Shown piece by piece: positions 1-9,706 of a stretch of 64,000 nt of DNA; within the stretch, counting starts at the first letter, position 1, and each line of letters begins with the position of its first letter. Source of the stretch: Eleusine coracana subsp. coracana (Eukaryota; Streptophyta; Magnoliopsida; Poales; Poaceae); NCBI GenBank assembly GCA_032690845.1, contig CM064421.1:35578963-35642962 (forward strand). The letters run 5' to 3'. Made by a program: the position numbers and the translations under genes. The notes beneath the pieces are model-generated. The model worked only from the letters and a program-made list of their open reading frames with translations, was not told where the DNA came from and made no database searches.

Positions 1-484
1 CAGAGAGTGACGGTGAGAGAGCGATGATGGGTCCTGCGAGCGGCGAGGATGGAGCAAGGGAGGAGGACGGATTTTTTTTTCTTTAGAAGCAAGGGAGAAA
101 AAAAACTGGGTGCCACACAACACAACGTGGGGCTGTGGCCAGTCTTTGTTTAGGAAGAAGGCCGACCCGTCTTATTTGTGGGCTGGATCGACTTGAACAT
201 TGTTTTTTTTTTCTGCAGACCCGAACAATACCACTGACACGTCTCAAAAAAAAAATATTTACCACTGGCTCGGCCTCGGTCAGGAAGAACGGTTAGCTAG
301 GAGCATAAAGATTCTTGTTCCAAAAAAAAAATCTTAAAAAATAGGAGCACAACAGTCAACGTCTCTTCGGATTCAGCGGCATTGAACTCACCGAATTTCC
401 AAGGCGTCTCTTCGTCATCTTCCCCATCCTAAATTTGCGATACCGATGCGTCAATCGTCATTTTTTCCGCAGTTTTTGTTAGCC
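1..484. other. intergenic, no gene seen
   Basis: This stretch lies upstream of the DUF674-like gene. It has several poly-A and poly-T runs and no convincing reading frame; the short open frame on the minus strand at 83-265 begins with GTG and resembles nothing I know. The last part probably holds the upstream promoter of the DUF674-like gene. Confidence 0.5.
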
Positions 485-491
485 TATATAT
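485..491 (+). promoter_or_regulatory. candidate TATA box of DUF674-like gene
   Basis: A TATATAT run preceded by CC lies about 112 bases before the ATG at 603. That spacing suits a plant TATA box with a short leader. Confidence 0.4.
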
Positions 492-602
492 ACTGCAGAG
501 GTATGATCCTGCAATCCTTCCGACTCTGATGAAGGGCTGACGCTTCTTTTCCTCCACTGAAAGGTCACAATTCACCAAGGCCGGGAACCTGGAAAGCTGC
601 TT

Positions 603-1961
603 ATGGAAGACCGCATCAAGATCAAGCTCGCCGTGGATAGGTCGCGGAACCGCGTTCTGTTCGCAGACGCGGGTTCCGATTTCGCTGACATCCTCCTCAG
701 CTTTCTCACGCTTCCTCTCTCCGCCGTGCAGTTCTGCATGGGCATGTCCTCGCCCGACTGCCTTTCAAACCTCTGCGACAGTGTGAGAAACCTTAAAAAC
801 AGTGATTTGTTGAAAGGTTGATACCTGCCACGGCACGCTTCTCTGGCCTCAACACCAAAGCGAATTTCAGTTTGTATCCGCTTCTCATATTTACTTTTCT
901 TTCTTATATCCTTTACATGATCAATCTCCCCTCAATAAGCTGGTTGAAGGTCCCCTGTAGTTTATTTGCTCTTTTTTTTTTTTCCTTTTTGTCCATATTT
1001 TTTTTATTTACACTATAAAATTCTTGTGCGCAGGACGTGTCAATACTCTGGTTGCAGATGGTACTTCATTCTTAGAGAAAAACAGCTGAGCTTGCCCTGT
1101 AACTGCAACTGCTGGCACTACATGGGCAGACTTGTACAAACACAAGCAAACTTTCTTAGAGAGAAACGAACGGTTTGTAATTAGTGATGATTGGATTATC
1201 AAGCCGGCATCAACGAGATCTACTCTATCTCTGCTTCAGAGTTCAGGTCATGATCTGATGGAACATAGCTTTGAGGAAGTTGAGGTTTCCGTCAGCTGGG
1301 ATAATGTAATAAAACAACTTAGTACGTATAAATGTCAAAAAATATTCTCCTAATCTTGTTCTGTCGACTATATTTTAGGTTGTGTGCATGCTGAAGGCTT
1401 CCCTTTCATCCAATACCATATTCTCCGATGTTTTTCTATCCAACAAAAGTGATGCTGTTGCCCGTGCCAGTATGAAGCCGAGCATTCAGCATAAACATAC
1501 GAGTATTATTTATTCATGCGACAAAGAATGTGATTCTTTAACCCAGCTCAACGTCAAGCTCTTCCTGGACAAGGAGGAGAATGCTGAGTGCAAGCATGAG
1601 TTACACATGCCATGCCTGCTCTGCTCTGGAGTTGAACTCCAGAGCCATGTCAAACACCCCCTTAGTGGACCTACTCTTAGCTTCGCTGACTTATCCGTTG
1701 TACTGTCTGATAAAGTCCACAGGAGACTCATCTTATCCTGGAAGGAGCTTCCGTAATCTGTACAGCAGTGCAGTTGATCTCCATGCTGCCGGCCTCTTGA
1801 CTGGATGTGAATTCTCCACAAAGGAACTGTGCCTTGCGCCGTTCAAGACTTGGGGCAATGATCCGCCCAAGTTCCTCAACGACGTGCTTTCTGAAAAACG
1901 TCAGTTTGTCAAAGATCGCGTTTACCTTGTTGATGTAAACAGGCTTCTGCCATGTCGGTAG
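603..1961 (+). pseudogene. DUF674-family gene, frame-disrupted
   Basis: The N-terminus from the ATG at 603 fits the DUF674 family of plant proteins of unknown function: a basic start, then KLAVDRSRNRVLFADAG and DFADILLSFLTLPLSAV. Downstream pieces continue the family pattern in other frames. These are VDTCHGTLLWPQ (about 820-855), a Cys-rich stretch with TCQYSGCRW (about 1033-1120), RFVISDDWIIKPAST (about 1165-1215), LKASLSSNTIFSDVFLSNKS (1391-1450), a second-repeat start NVKLFLDKEEN (about 1550) and a final open frame ending at TAG 1959-1961. Joining them needs frame changes near 815, 1160 and 1600-1650. A plausible intron (GTATCC donor near 876, CAG acceptor near 1032) fits, but introns do not explain the other shifts. 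I infer a recently decayed copy. Assembly errors or unusual splicing are the alternatives. The family is clear; pseudogene status is likely but unproven. Confidence 0.6.
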
Positions 1962-2549
1962 CGAAACACTGGTGTAACAAAGTTACGGATGATGTGGTGG
2001 AAATGAATGTTACAATGGAAATAATTTATGTTATTGCGTTAGATACTTGCTTAATCGCACTTACTATTTAAGAAGTTTGTAACGAAAGTTCTGATTTGAA
2101 TTGCTCGCAGGCTGTTGCTTTGATAAGAGCAGTGGTTACTTCAAAGACGGCACTGACGGATGTGTTCGAGGATAGGATCGAAGAATTACCCACCTCCCTT
2201 GCAAAAAAGAAGAAGAATTAACCACCGTGCTGCCAACAAATAAGTTTTAGCTTATATTTGTTCTGTTTTCTGCATTAGCGAGACCCATGCATTTTCTGTA
2301 CAAGAACTGGTAAAAGAAAATGATCTATCTGGTAATTGTTTGAAAACCGACCGGCATTGGCAAGTATGTTGATCTCAAATACGGAATTTGATTGATAACT
2401 TCTGGTATCATCGCTGCAGTTACGTTTGTTGCTTTCTTGTGTACTATATCCTCCCTAATGTTGCCAAACACCGGATAAACAAAAAGAAGGGGAAAACAAT
2501 AAAATAAGATTCGACGCTTGCAATTGCAATGCACGAGAGATGGCTAGGT
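1962..2549. other. intergenic, 3' flank
   Basis: This AT-rich spacer lies between the convergent DUF674-like and SURP genes. It probably holds both 3' untranslated regions. No motif or repeat was recognised. Confidence 0.4.
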
Positions 2550-3095
2550 TCAGCGACCCCCGGCGGCGCCCAATTGGGAACGGAGCATGCGGCAGCGCTC
2601 GATTTCCTTCCGTTCGATGTAGTAGGGGTGCACCGGGTGGTCCGGCGAGAGGAACCCCCACCTTGCCCTGTTGCGCGTCATGCTCAGCAACCGCAGCAGC
2701 AGCTTCTCCGTGAGGTGCCCGTCCTCGTCCTGCACCACGCGCTGCGCCACCTCCTTGATCCGCCGCTTCTCCTCCGACGACAGCGGCGGCGGGACGATCC
2801 GCTCCACCCGCTTGATCCGCTTGTTGATCTCGATCCCCCCGCGCGCCTCCTCCTTCTCTGCCGGCGACGCCGCCGCCATCTCTTCGACTTCGACCCGCTT
2901 GTTGTTGATCCCCTTCTTCTTCTCCTCCGACGAGTACAGCGATGGGGCCGCGGCACGGTGGTCCACCTGCTTCCGGTCCCGAGTCACCACATTGATCCGC
3001 AGCTTCATCTCGGGCGGCCGCAATGGCGGCGCGATTTCATCCATGGTCGCCCACTTCTTCACCGGCCGTCGCTCTCTTTCGGTTCGCCTCTGCAT
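2550..3095 (-). CDS. short SURP-domain protein (copy 1)
   Basis: This is a 181-residue uninterrupted frame with its ATG at 3093-3095 and TGA at 2550-2552. Residues 108-167 read SSEEKRRIKEVAQRVV, then DGHLTEKLLLRLL, then WGFLSPDHPVHPYY and a K-E-R-C tail. This matches the SURP (SWAP) module of SF3A1/Prp21-type splicing factors, where a helix with I..A..V is followed by a FL-P-x-P-x-H-x-YY core. The rest is charged and low in complexity, and there is no second SURP, RNA-binding or ubiquitin-like domain, so this is much shorter than SF3A1. The N-terminal half carries a partial echo of the domain start (PSLYSSEEKKK, residues 51-61). The gene is a tandem relative of the one at 3766-4053. SURP modules bind partner proteins in spliceosome assembly; a role here is inference only. 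An upstream intron or a different start cannot be excluded. Confidence 0.72.
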   Translation of the reverse strand: MQRRTERERRPVKKWATMDEIAPPLRPPEMKLRINVVTRDRKQVDHRAAAPSLYSSEEKKKGINNKRVEVEEMAAASPAEKEEARGGIEINKRIKRVERIVPPPLSSEEKRRIKEVAQRVVQDEDGHLTEKLLLRLLSMTRNRARWGFLSPDHPVHPYYIERKEIERCRMLRSQLGAAGGR

Positions 3096-3765
3096 ATTTC
3101 TCTCTTTTCTTCTTTGTGTATAAACGCAATAGATATAGTGGATTTGAACTTTGACTTTTGTTGACGTTCGAATTCTACACAGGGATAGATGAGACTAGTT
3201 GTAAACTTTTATACTACTAGTAGCATGTTCAGACTCGTTCCAGTGTCGGAATCCGTTTCTGATGGACTCTCTGCTTCTTCTGCACATGGCAAGCAAAGCC
3301 TACTGATGTCCTACTCGGTTGCGCCTTTGAAGAATCACGGTGCGCTGTGTAGGTAGATAGATTGCTCCACTAATACGTGGCTATTGGTACTCAAAATAAA
3401 TAAATAAATAATACGTGGCTATTTTTTGTTTCGCTAAAAAGAAGACACTAGTACTTATTTTCCGTCTCAAATATGACGATTTTAATTTATTAATTAAGAG
3501 CTGCTGGCTGGCATTATTATTGGCGCAATTAAGCACAGCAATGTCTTTCTTAATTCCACAGCCGCAACAAGTTTCCTCCCAACAATATTACAATCCAGCA
3601 TAATAACAAAACAGAAAGAATAAGAAACATGACGCATTTGTCTGGCTGGGGGCTAATTAATGGTCGACTTCACCACCGATTATGCATGCATGAGATGAGA
3701 TGATGAGAGAGGTGGCCTGCATCGTCACTGCATATATAGGGGAGGAGAGGACGAGCGAGGGATCA
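3096..3765. other. spacer between SURP copies
   Basis: This AT-rich spacer should hold the promoter of copy 1 and the 3' end of copy 2. A short direct duplication with AATACGTGGCTATT occurs near 3370-3423. No coding signal was seen. Confidence 0.4.
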
Positions 3766-4053
3766 TCACCGATCTGCGGCGGCGGCGGCGGTGTGCCGCG
3801 GACGGAGGATCCGGCATCGCTCGGAGACCTTCTGCTGGAGGTAGTAGGGGTGCAGCGGGTGGTCCGGCGAGAGGAACCCCCACCGGCGGCCGTTGCGCGT
3901 GATGCCGAGCAGCCTTAGCAGCAGCTTCTCCGTCAGCTCCCCGTCCCGGTCTCGCGCCACGCACCGCGCCACCCGCTCGATCCGCCGCTTCTCCTCCGAA
4001 GACAGCGACGGCGCCGCCCGGTGATGATGATCCATCGCCGCCGACGTCTCCAT
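3766..4053 (-). CDS. short SURP-domain protein (copy 2)
   Basis: This is a 95-residue frame with its ATG at 4051-4053 and TGA at 3766-3768. After a His-rich start (DHHHRAAPS), residues 19-79 form a SURP-like module: SSEEKRRIERVARCVARD, GELTEKLLLRLLGITRN, RWGFLSPDHPLHPYY and a K-SERCR-LR end. It is strongly similar to copy 1 in protein and DNA, but lacks copy 1's ~55-residue Lys/Glu-rich insert. A minus-strand TATAAAT lies about 110 bases upstream of the ATG, which supports a real promoter. Several GGCCCA/TGGGCC (site II-like) elements lie further upstream at 4375-4470. SURP domains are known in pre-mRNA splicing proteins; a stand-alone 95-residue form is unusual, and its function is unknown. 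Confidence 0.72.
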   Translation of the reverse strand: METSAAMDHHHRAAPSLSSEEKRRIERVARCVARDRDGELTEKLLLRLLGITRNGRRWGFLSPDHPLHPYYLQQKVSERCRILRPRHTAAAAADR

Positions 4054-4160
4054 CTCTCGGTTGCGCGCGCCAAAGGGAAATGGAATGGGGGTCTCTATGG
4101 AATGGGAGGAGCGCGTCGTTAGGGTTCAGGAGCTGCGTGTATGCCTGAGATTTTGTAGCC

Positions 4161-4167
4161 ATTTATA
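4161..4167 (-). promoter_or_regulatory. TATA box of SURP copy 2
   Basis: The minus strand reads TATAAAT here, 108 bases upstream of the ATG at 4053. The position is right for a leader of about 75-80 bases. Confidence 0.55.
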
Positions 4168-4837
4168 GCGCGCGGGTGAGAAGAGGAGGACAAATGGCTC
4201 CAGCCAATGCATGGATGGATCGAGACAGATCACACAATTTGCCAATTCAGGAAACGCGTCAAGCCGTCAATGCAATGGCTTCCTATTCTTCCGGAGGATC
4301 TCAGCTGTGATTTTTTTTAATTTTTTTTTAAGAACAATCTCCTCAGACCTCAGCTGTGAAGTGAAGTGGTAGAGATGGGCCGAGGCTCCTCGTTCGAGCT
4401 ACCGGGCCGAGTTGACCAAGTGGCCCATGTGAAAACATTACGGCCCATACCATGTAAATGTGAGCCCATGTCGGATATTAACCGCCAGGCTCCTCTAGCG
4501 AAAAAGGGGCCCGGGATCTGCTGCCGTCCGCCGCCTCACGCCGGAGCTACACTGACGTCCCGAGCAAGAGTGCATGTCCCAGGAAGAAACATTGCGGTCG
4601 TATATTGGCCCAAACATTCGAGCTCGCCGCGGCGAGGACAGGGTCTCTCGCCATGTACACAGCGCAAGGTTTGTACTGTACCGGAGCATCGAGACAGCAA
4701 AAATGGCGATAGACTCTGCATTCCTTGCTGAGAAGATGCCAACGGCATTGCATTACATTACATTACAAGCCCGTCTACTGTAAAAACCTTCTACCTTGCG
4801 CAAAGATCAGGGATCGTTGCAGACAGCAGGGTAGTCG

Positions 4838-7800
4838 TCACAGGCACCAGCACCAGCAGGAGAATGAAGAGGGAGTGTGCCCGTTTTTTCGGATCTGCGC
4901 CACCTGCTCTTCCGTTCGTGCTGCCTCTTGGTTCCTCCTTACCTCGGCTGCCTCCCTCTTCGCCTCTGCTCTGTGGCTTACTTCTGCCAACTTGTTTGCA
5001 AGCCTGTCCTGCTCGCGTGCCTTTTTTCTTTCAATCTTGGCCTGAATTCAGAGCAACGAGGTTAGTAAGACACTCCTAAGTTCCTCTTCAGGACTCTTTA
5101 ACTCTTGTAAAAAAATCCATGTTCTAACATGTTCGTTCCTACTTCCTAATTCCTATCCAGAAGAAGACAGTGGAAGAGCTAATGTGCACTTTCATTGGCT
5201 CAAGCATGGCAGTATACATCACTGACTAACTGAAGCAGGAAGACCTTAAGGTATTAATTTCAGTAGCTTACAATTCATTTGAATGCTTCAAGTGTCGATG
5301 TTAAAAAAATATTTTTAACTAGAAAACAACATATATAGGTCTCAAGTAGTAAAAAGTACTGAGTCACGAAATACGAAGCAGTAAATAAGAACCTCTACCT
5401 CTATTCTCTTCATTTCAGCCTCGATTTTCGCTTTCTTGTGATTTTCCCAAGCTTGGATCTTTGCTTCCTCCCTCTGAAACCTGCATATACGTTTGAGATT
5501 GGAGGAATTAGTTTTTTTGAGAACATAAGATTGGAGGAATTATGAAGCTCCGGATATTCACATTCTTCAGTTTCACCTATAGCTTGCAATCCATAGAATA
5601 TGTAGTTTAATACCACCACTGATCTGAAGACTAATTTTGCTATTATCGTGTTAATGTAATTTTTCATACCTTTTAAGGTCAACATTTCTAGAAATAAGTA
5701 TATGTTTTTAAGAAGCTGGTCAGATCATGAAGCTGCAATTAAACTAGTACCATCGACTTTTTTTTTTCGGCATAATATCATAGACATTTAGCACAAAAGA
5801 ATCAATATATACCTGGCAAGATACTTTGCCTTCTCTGCCTCCTGCCAATCTGCAGCTCGGGTCTCCCTCTCGTTATCAACAGCATTGTTTGCTGTAGTAT
5901 TCATCAAATTTGCAGCAGCCTTCTCTTCCTTGCTTGCCCATGCAGCTACAGTAGTCTTTCCTAGTCTTTGACCAAGATCCATAATTTCCTGCCTGGTACT
6001 CATTTGTAGCTCCTCCTCAGACATCTCCATCTTATTAGAATCAGTTTTACTGATACTGAGCTCTGCAGTACGTTGTGGAGTTGGTGTCCGAGAGGAAGTT
6101 GGAGTAGATGCAATTATAGGAGTGCCTGTGCGAGAAGGCTCCTGGCTGGCAATTGGAGTCATTTCAGTTCCCATATCTCTCATTGAGACAGATCTAACTG
6201 CGGGTGCTGGTTCATCGATGATTGAAGCGCTCTGTGCAGGTTTATGTAAATCAGAATGAGTGAGACCTGCAAATACCCAGAATTTTCATTAAAGAGTACA
6301 CTGAAATTTACCACGGTTATAATTATAAAGGAACACACCGATGGTGATAATACTTTATCCTGCTCCTGCAGCAGATATCTTTCAACTTTTACCTTTCTAA
6401 AATTGCCGGAGCTAGCAACTAATTAGCGAACAACGGAGTATGCCCGGAATAAATCTTGGTCTGGAAGAGCATTCATCTTGAATTCTGATAATCAAGTTTC
6501 TTAAGGGTATTGGATATCTCTAAAGCATTTAGTAAGTGGGCAGAGTTAGCTAAATTAACCTGACAGTTTTTTTTTTGTATTACTAAAAACGAAGGGGCAG
6601 TAATGAAATACAGGCTGCTTTTTAAGAGCCGAAGAGCCGGCTATGATGAAAGGAACAGCTGAATAACAAAGGGATCAGACTTTTCTGCACCAACAACTTA
6701 TGATGTTACCATATGGGTGGCCCAATCCACTCACCCCGCGCTACCACTTCAAATTTCAAACCAGCCATTCTAAATAAACAATTTGTTAAAAAAAGTTCTA
6801 AATGATCTTTAGTTTACCCGATCATACTGATTTATAAATAAAAGAGTTGGCTGAAATTCCAATCACCAAACAGACATGAACAGTATGGCATCATTTATCA
6901 CAGAATCTTAGAGGCATATAATTTGCCACCGCAATGTGTAGAATACAAAAAAAATCACAAGCATACAAATTTGCTTACCATATGGATTCTTAGCCATAGC
7001 TGCAGTGTTGGTGGGCACCTCAGCGACCACCTTCGCGACGGCTGGTGGGCGGCCTCCATGTTCAGGAAATGCCAATGCCGACTTCTTCGGCACAGTTCCC
7101 GTGGTAGCCCCCATACGGCCAGTACGGTTTGATGTCGGGCTGGAAATCCACTTCTCAGCATCATCCCACTTCGACGGAGTCGGACGAGAGAAGGGCGGCA
7201 GCAACGCAGCCACAGCCGACCTCTTCACCGTTGGCGGCCCTGATGAGCTGCTCTCGGAGTCGAAGCTGTCGTCTTCAGGACCTCGGTTTCTTGATCTGTT
7301 GCCACTGTTGCTGGACATCTCTGTGGAGGTGGAGCATTCCAAGCTCCCTGTTGACGCAATCGCTTTAAGAATTAGTGTTCAGCAGATTGTGACAATTGAA
7401 CCGTGCACAGGTTTGGTGACTTACTCCGGTCGTCAAGCTCGCCGGAGTCATTGGCATCAGGTGACGTGTCGTTGCTGTTGCGCTGGTGCTTTTCTAATCC
7501 TCGAAGCATTGCTCGTAGCTTAGCCGGGGAGAATCCAGCCGACTGGAGAAGAGAGCAGAAGAAAAGAAACAGTGAAGCTGAGAGAAAGGTGAAATGCGGT
7601 CGAAGAAGAATTAAGTGAACCTTAAAGGAAGAATCGAAGTGGTGAAATGCAGCCATTATGTTAAAATTTGACCCAAAATTTGAGTGAACCGAATAAGGTC
7701 GAATCACACCGGACAAAAAGGATCCTAGCTTTTTAGTGAAGTGTGCAATGAAATGTCCTACCCTATCCCAATCCCATCTTCACAGCCGCCAGCCATTGAA

Positions 7801-8326
7801 AGTTACGGCACAGAAAGCATCACCAAAAAAAGCAGTGACCGATTAGCATCAAATTGCAGGACTAAAGCTGCAACTTTTCGGCGAAATGCGCGTCGAATTT
7901 AGCGACACGGGTACCGAAGAACAAGGCGAATTCTATAGAACTGATGAGGAGAAAAGCACTCTGTCGAATGGCAAAATCTATCATCGAGTTCGGCGGCGAT
8001 AGGCGAGCATTCCTTCCAAGAACTTATCAATAATGAAATTACTCTTCAAAAAGCACAAGCAATACGGAACGCGACCTTTTGTCCAAGAACCCCATGAATC
8101 CAACTATCCAAGGCGAACAAGAAGGAGCGAAGCTAAATAAAATTCCGCGCGAGATCATCAGCGCTAACGCCAACCCGCTCGATCTCGCAAGGACCCAACG
8201 CCATATCAAGAGAAGTAGCTAGGCAAGATCCAACAATGGAGCACTTGGAAAGAAAATTCAGATGGGGATCGCTTAAGAGATGCGGACCTGACGAGGAAGC
8301 GGCTCTTGGATGCGCTCGTAGTCCAT
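4838..8326 (-). CDS. remorin family protein (group 6-like), six exons
   Basis: Six exons join in frame: 8326-8288, 7542-7425, 7347-6979, 6266-5813, 5480-5399 and 5041-4838. All junctions are GT/AG, giving 421 residues. The N-terminus MDYERIQEPLPRQ, followed by SAGFSPAKLRAMLRGLEK, is the typical start of long-N-terminus plant remorins. The middle is Ser/Thr/Pro-rich and probably disordered. Residues ~305-415 form the Remorin_C coiled coil: ADWQEAEKAKYLARFQREE, IQAWENHKKAKIEAEMKRIE, AKIERKKAREQDRLANKLAE, then RTEEQVAQIRKNG. The protein ends FSCWCWCL, a Cys-rich remorin C-terminal anchor likely to be S-acylated. Remorins are plant-specific scaffolds of plasma-membrane nanodomains and plasmodesmata; the rice group-6 member GSD1 affects plasmodesmal transport. 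Membrane-face localisation is inferred from family and anchor. I found no defect. Introns are 745, 77, 712, 332 and 357 bases. Confidence 0.9.
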
Positions 8327-9464
8327 CAACGGCGGGCTCTGAATCGGTGGTGAGGCCAGGTGGAGTGGAAGCTAGGGAGGTTGGACGAGGAAGGAGAGGA
8401 GAAGGCCGCGGAGACGGAGCTTAAGTAAGTGGGGATTGGTAGTCCGTGGACTTTGTGATTTCGTGATGTCTAATTCAATTTACTACTGGTATTAGCGAAC
8501 CAGTAGTGCGCGTAGTGGCGGTGGGATTAGTTAATGCTTCAAATTAGCGGCAGGAGTTTGTGCGCTAGCATTTGCGAGCGAGAGAGATTTGGTTGGACCC
8601 TTTCGCTCGTCTTGTGACGCTAAAGAATTATTTCTTTGTTCTAACGTGTTTGGACTTTGAATGGGCAAAATTCAGTTTTCTCCCATGTAAGCTGAACAAA
8701 AGGAAATGACGAAATGTACACTTCCACATATACGTCCTCATCCTACGCCACTATTTATTGGGGTTAAATACGTTGAAAATACTGGAAAAAATGTTTGATT
8801 GTGATACAGAGCACGTGGATTGATACTCAGAGTAGGAGCTGTGATCTTAGCTGGCCATTCTTTGTAGTAGGAAACGTGTGTGATCAATAACAGTACCATT
8901 GTAGTACTAGTAAGATGATTAACCGAACGTGTAATTCACCTGCCTGCTTGTTCTTCTGTCTCGATGCAGGAAGCAGAGAAAAGAAAGTTAAATTCACATC
9001 GAGCTGTTCACCTTTGCCACTGCAGCAAGCAAACGCAGCAGATTACGTGCGCCGCGGTCTGCACGGAGCAGATGATCTGAACTTCTCACCCCAGCAAGTC
9101 TGCTGCTACTGCCGTTTCCACGTTCGCCAAACGAAGCAAATTCAAAAAATTCCTCTATTTGCCTACACCTAATTTACTAATTGTGAAAATCACTGTTAGT
9201 AATTGTGAAAACTGAGTTTTGTGACAGGAGATGCACATGTAGAGAGTACTATACGATCTGAATCTGAGCAACGGACGAATCAGTTAAACGCTTGACCCTT
9301 TTTAACAGAGGAAAAACCTATGACAGGCGAACAAATATATTTGTGTCATGAAGGCAAGTGGTGAACTCACGGGACATGAAAACAGGAGGACTATAAAGAG
9401 ATACATATGTAGGGGGTCAGATGACCAATAGGCAGGACGCATCAAAATTTAGAAGTTCTGAGAC
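8327..9464. other. remorin promoter region, no gene
   Basis: This holds the 5' flank of the minus-strand remorin gene and then AT-rich intergenic DNA up to the LTR element. The purine-rich stretch at 8330-8420 is probably the remorin 5' untranslated leader. No other gene was recognised. Confidence 0.45.
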
Positions 9465-9469
9465 ATTCT

Positions 9470-9706
9470 TGTTAAGAATACTAAAGTTTATGGGTTTACA
9501 TCTTTCTATCTTTGAAGGGTCACCTTTACCTCTATATATATAAGAATAAGAAGAGATGACACTCCATCTATCTCTATGTGTCTTGTGTGCTTGTTCTTGG
9601 GATCAAGAAAAGAAAAACGGGTTCTTCATCATCTCCTCGCGCCTATTTCTTAGAATTGGATATGGGAATGGATTTGATGAATCCATGATAAAGATTATTT
9701 CTAACA
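9470..9706. repeat. left LTR
   Basis: This 237-base repeat begins TGTTAAGAATAC and ends TTTCTAACA. It contains a TATATATATAA stretch near 9533 that could be its promoter. It matches 17018-17277 over its whole length apart from substitutions and one gap of about 23 bases. Confidence 0.9.
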
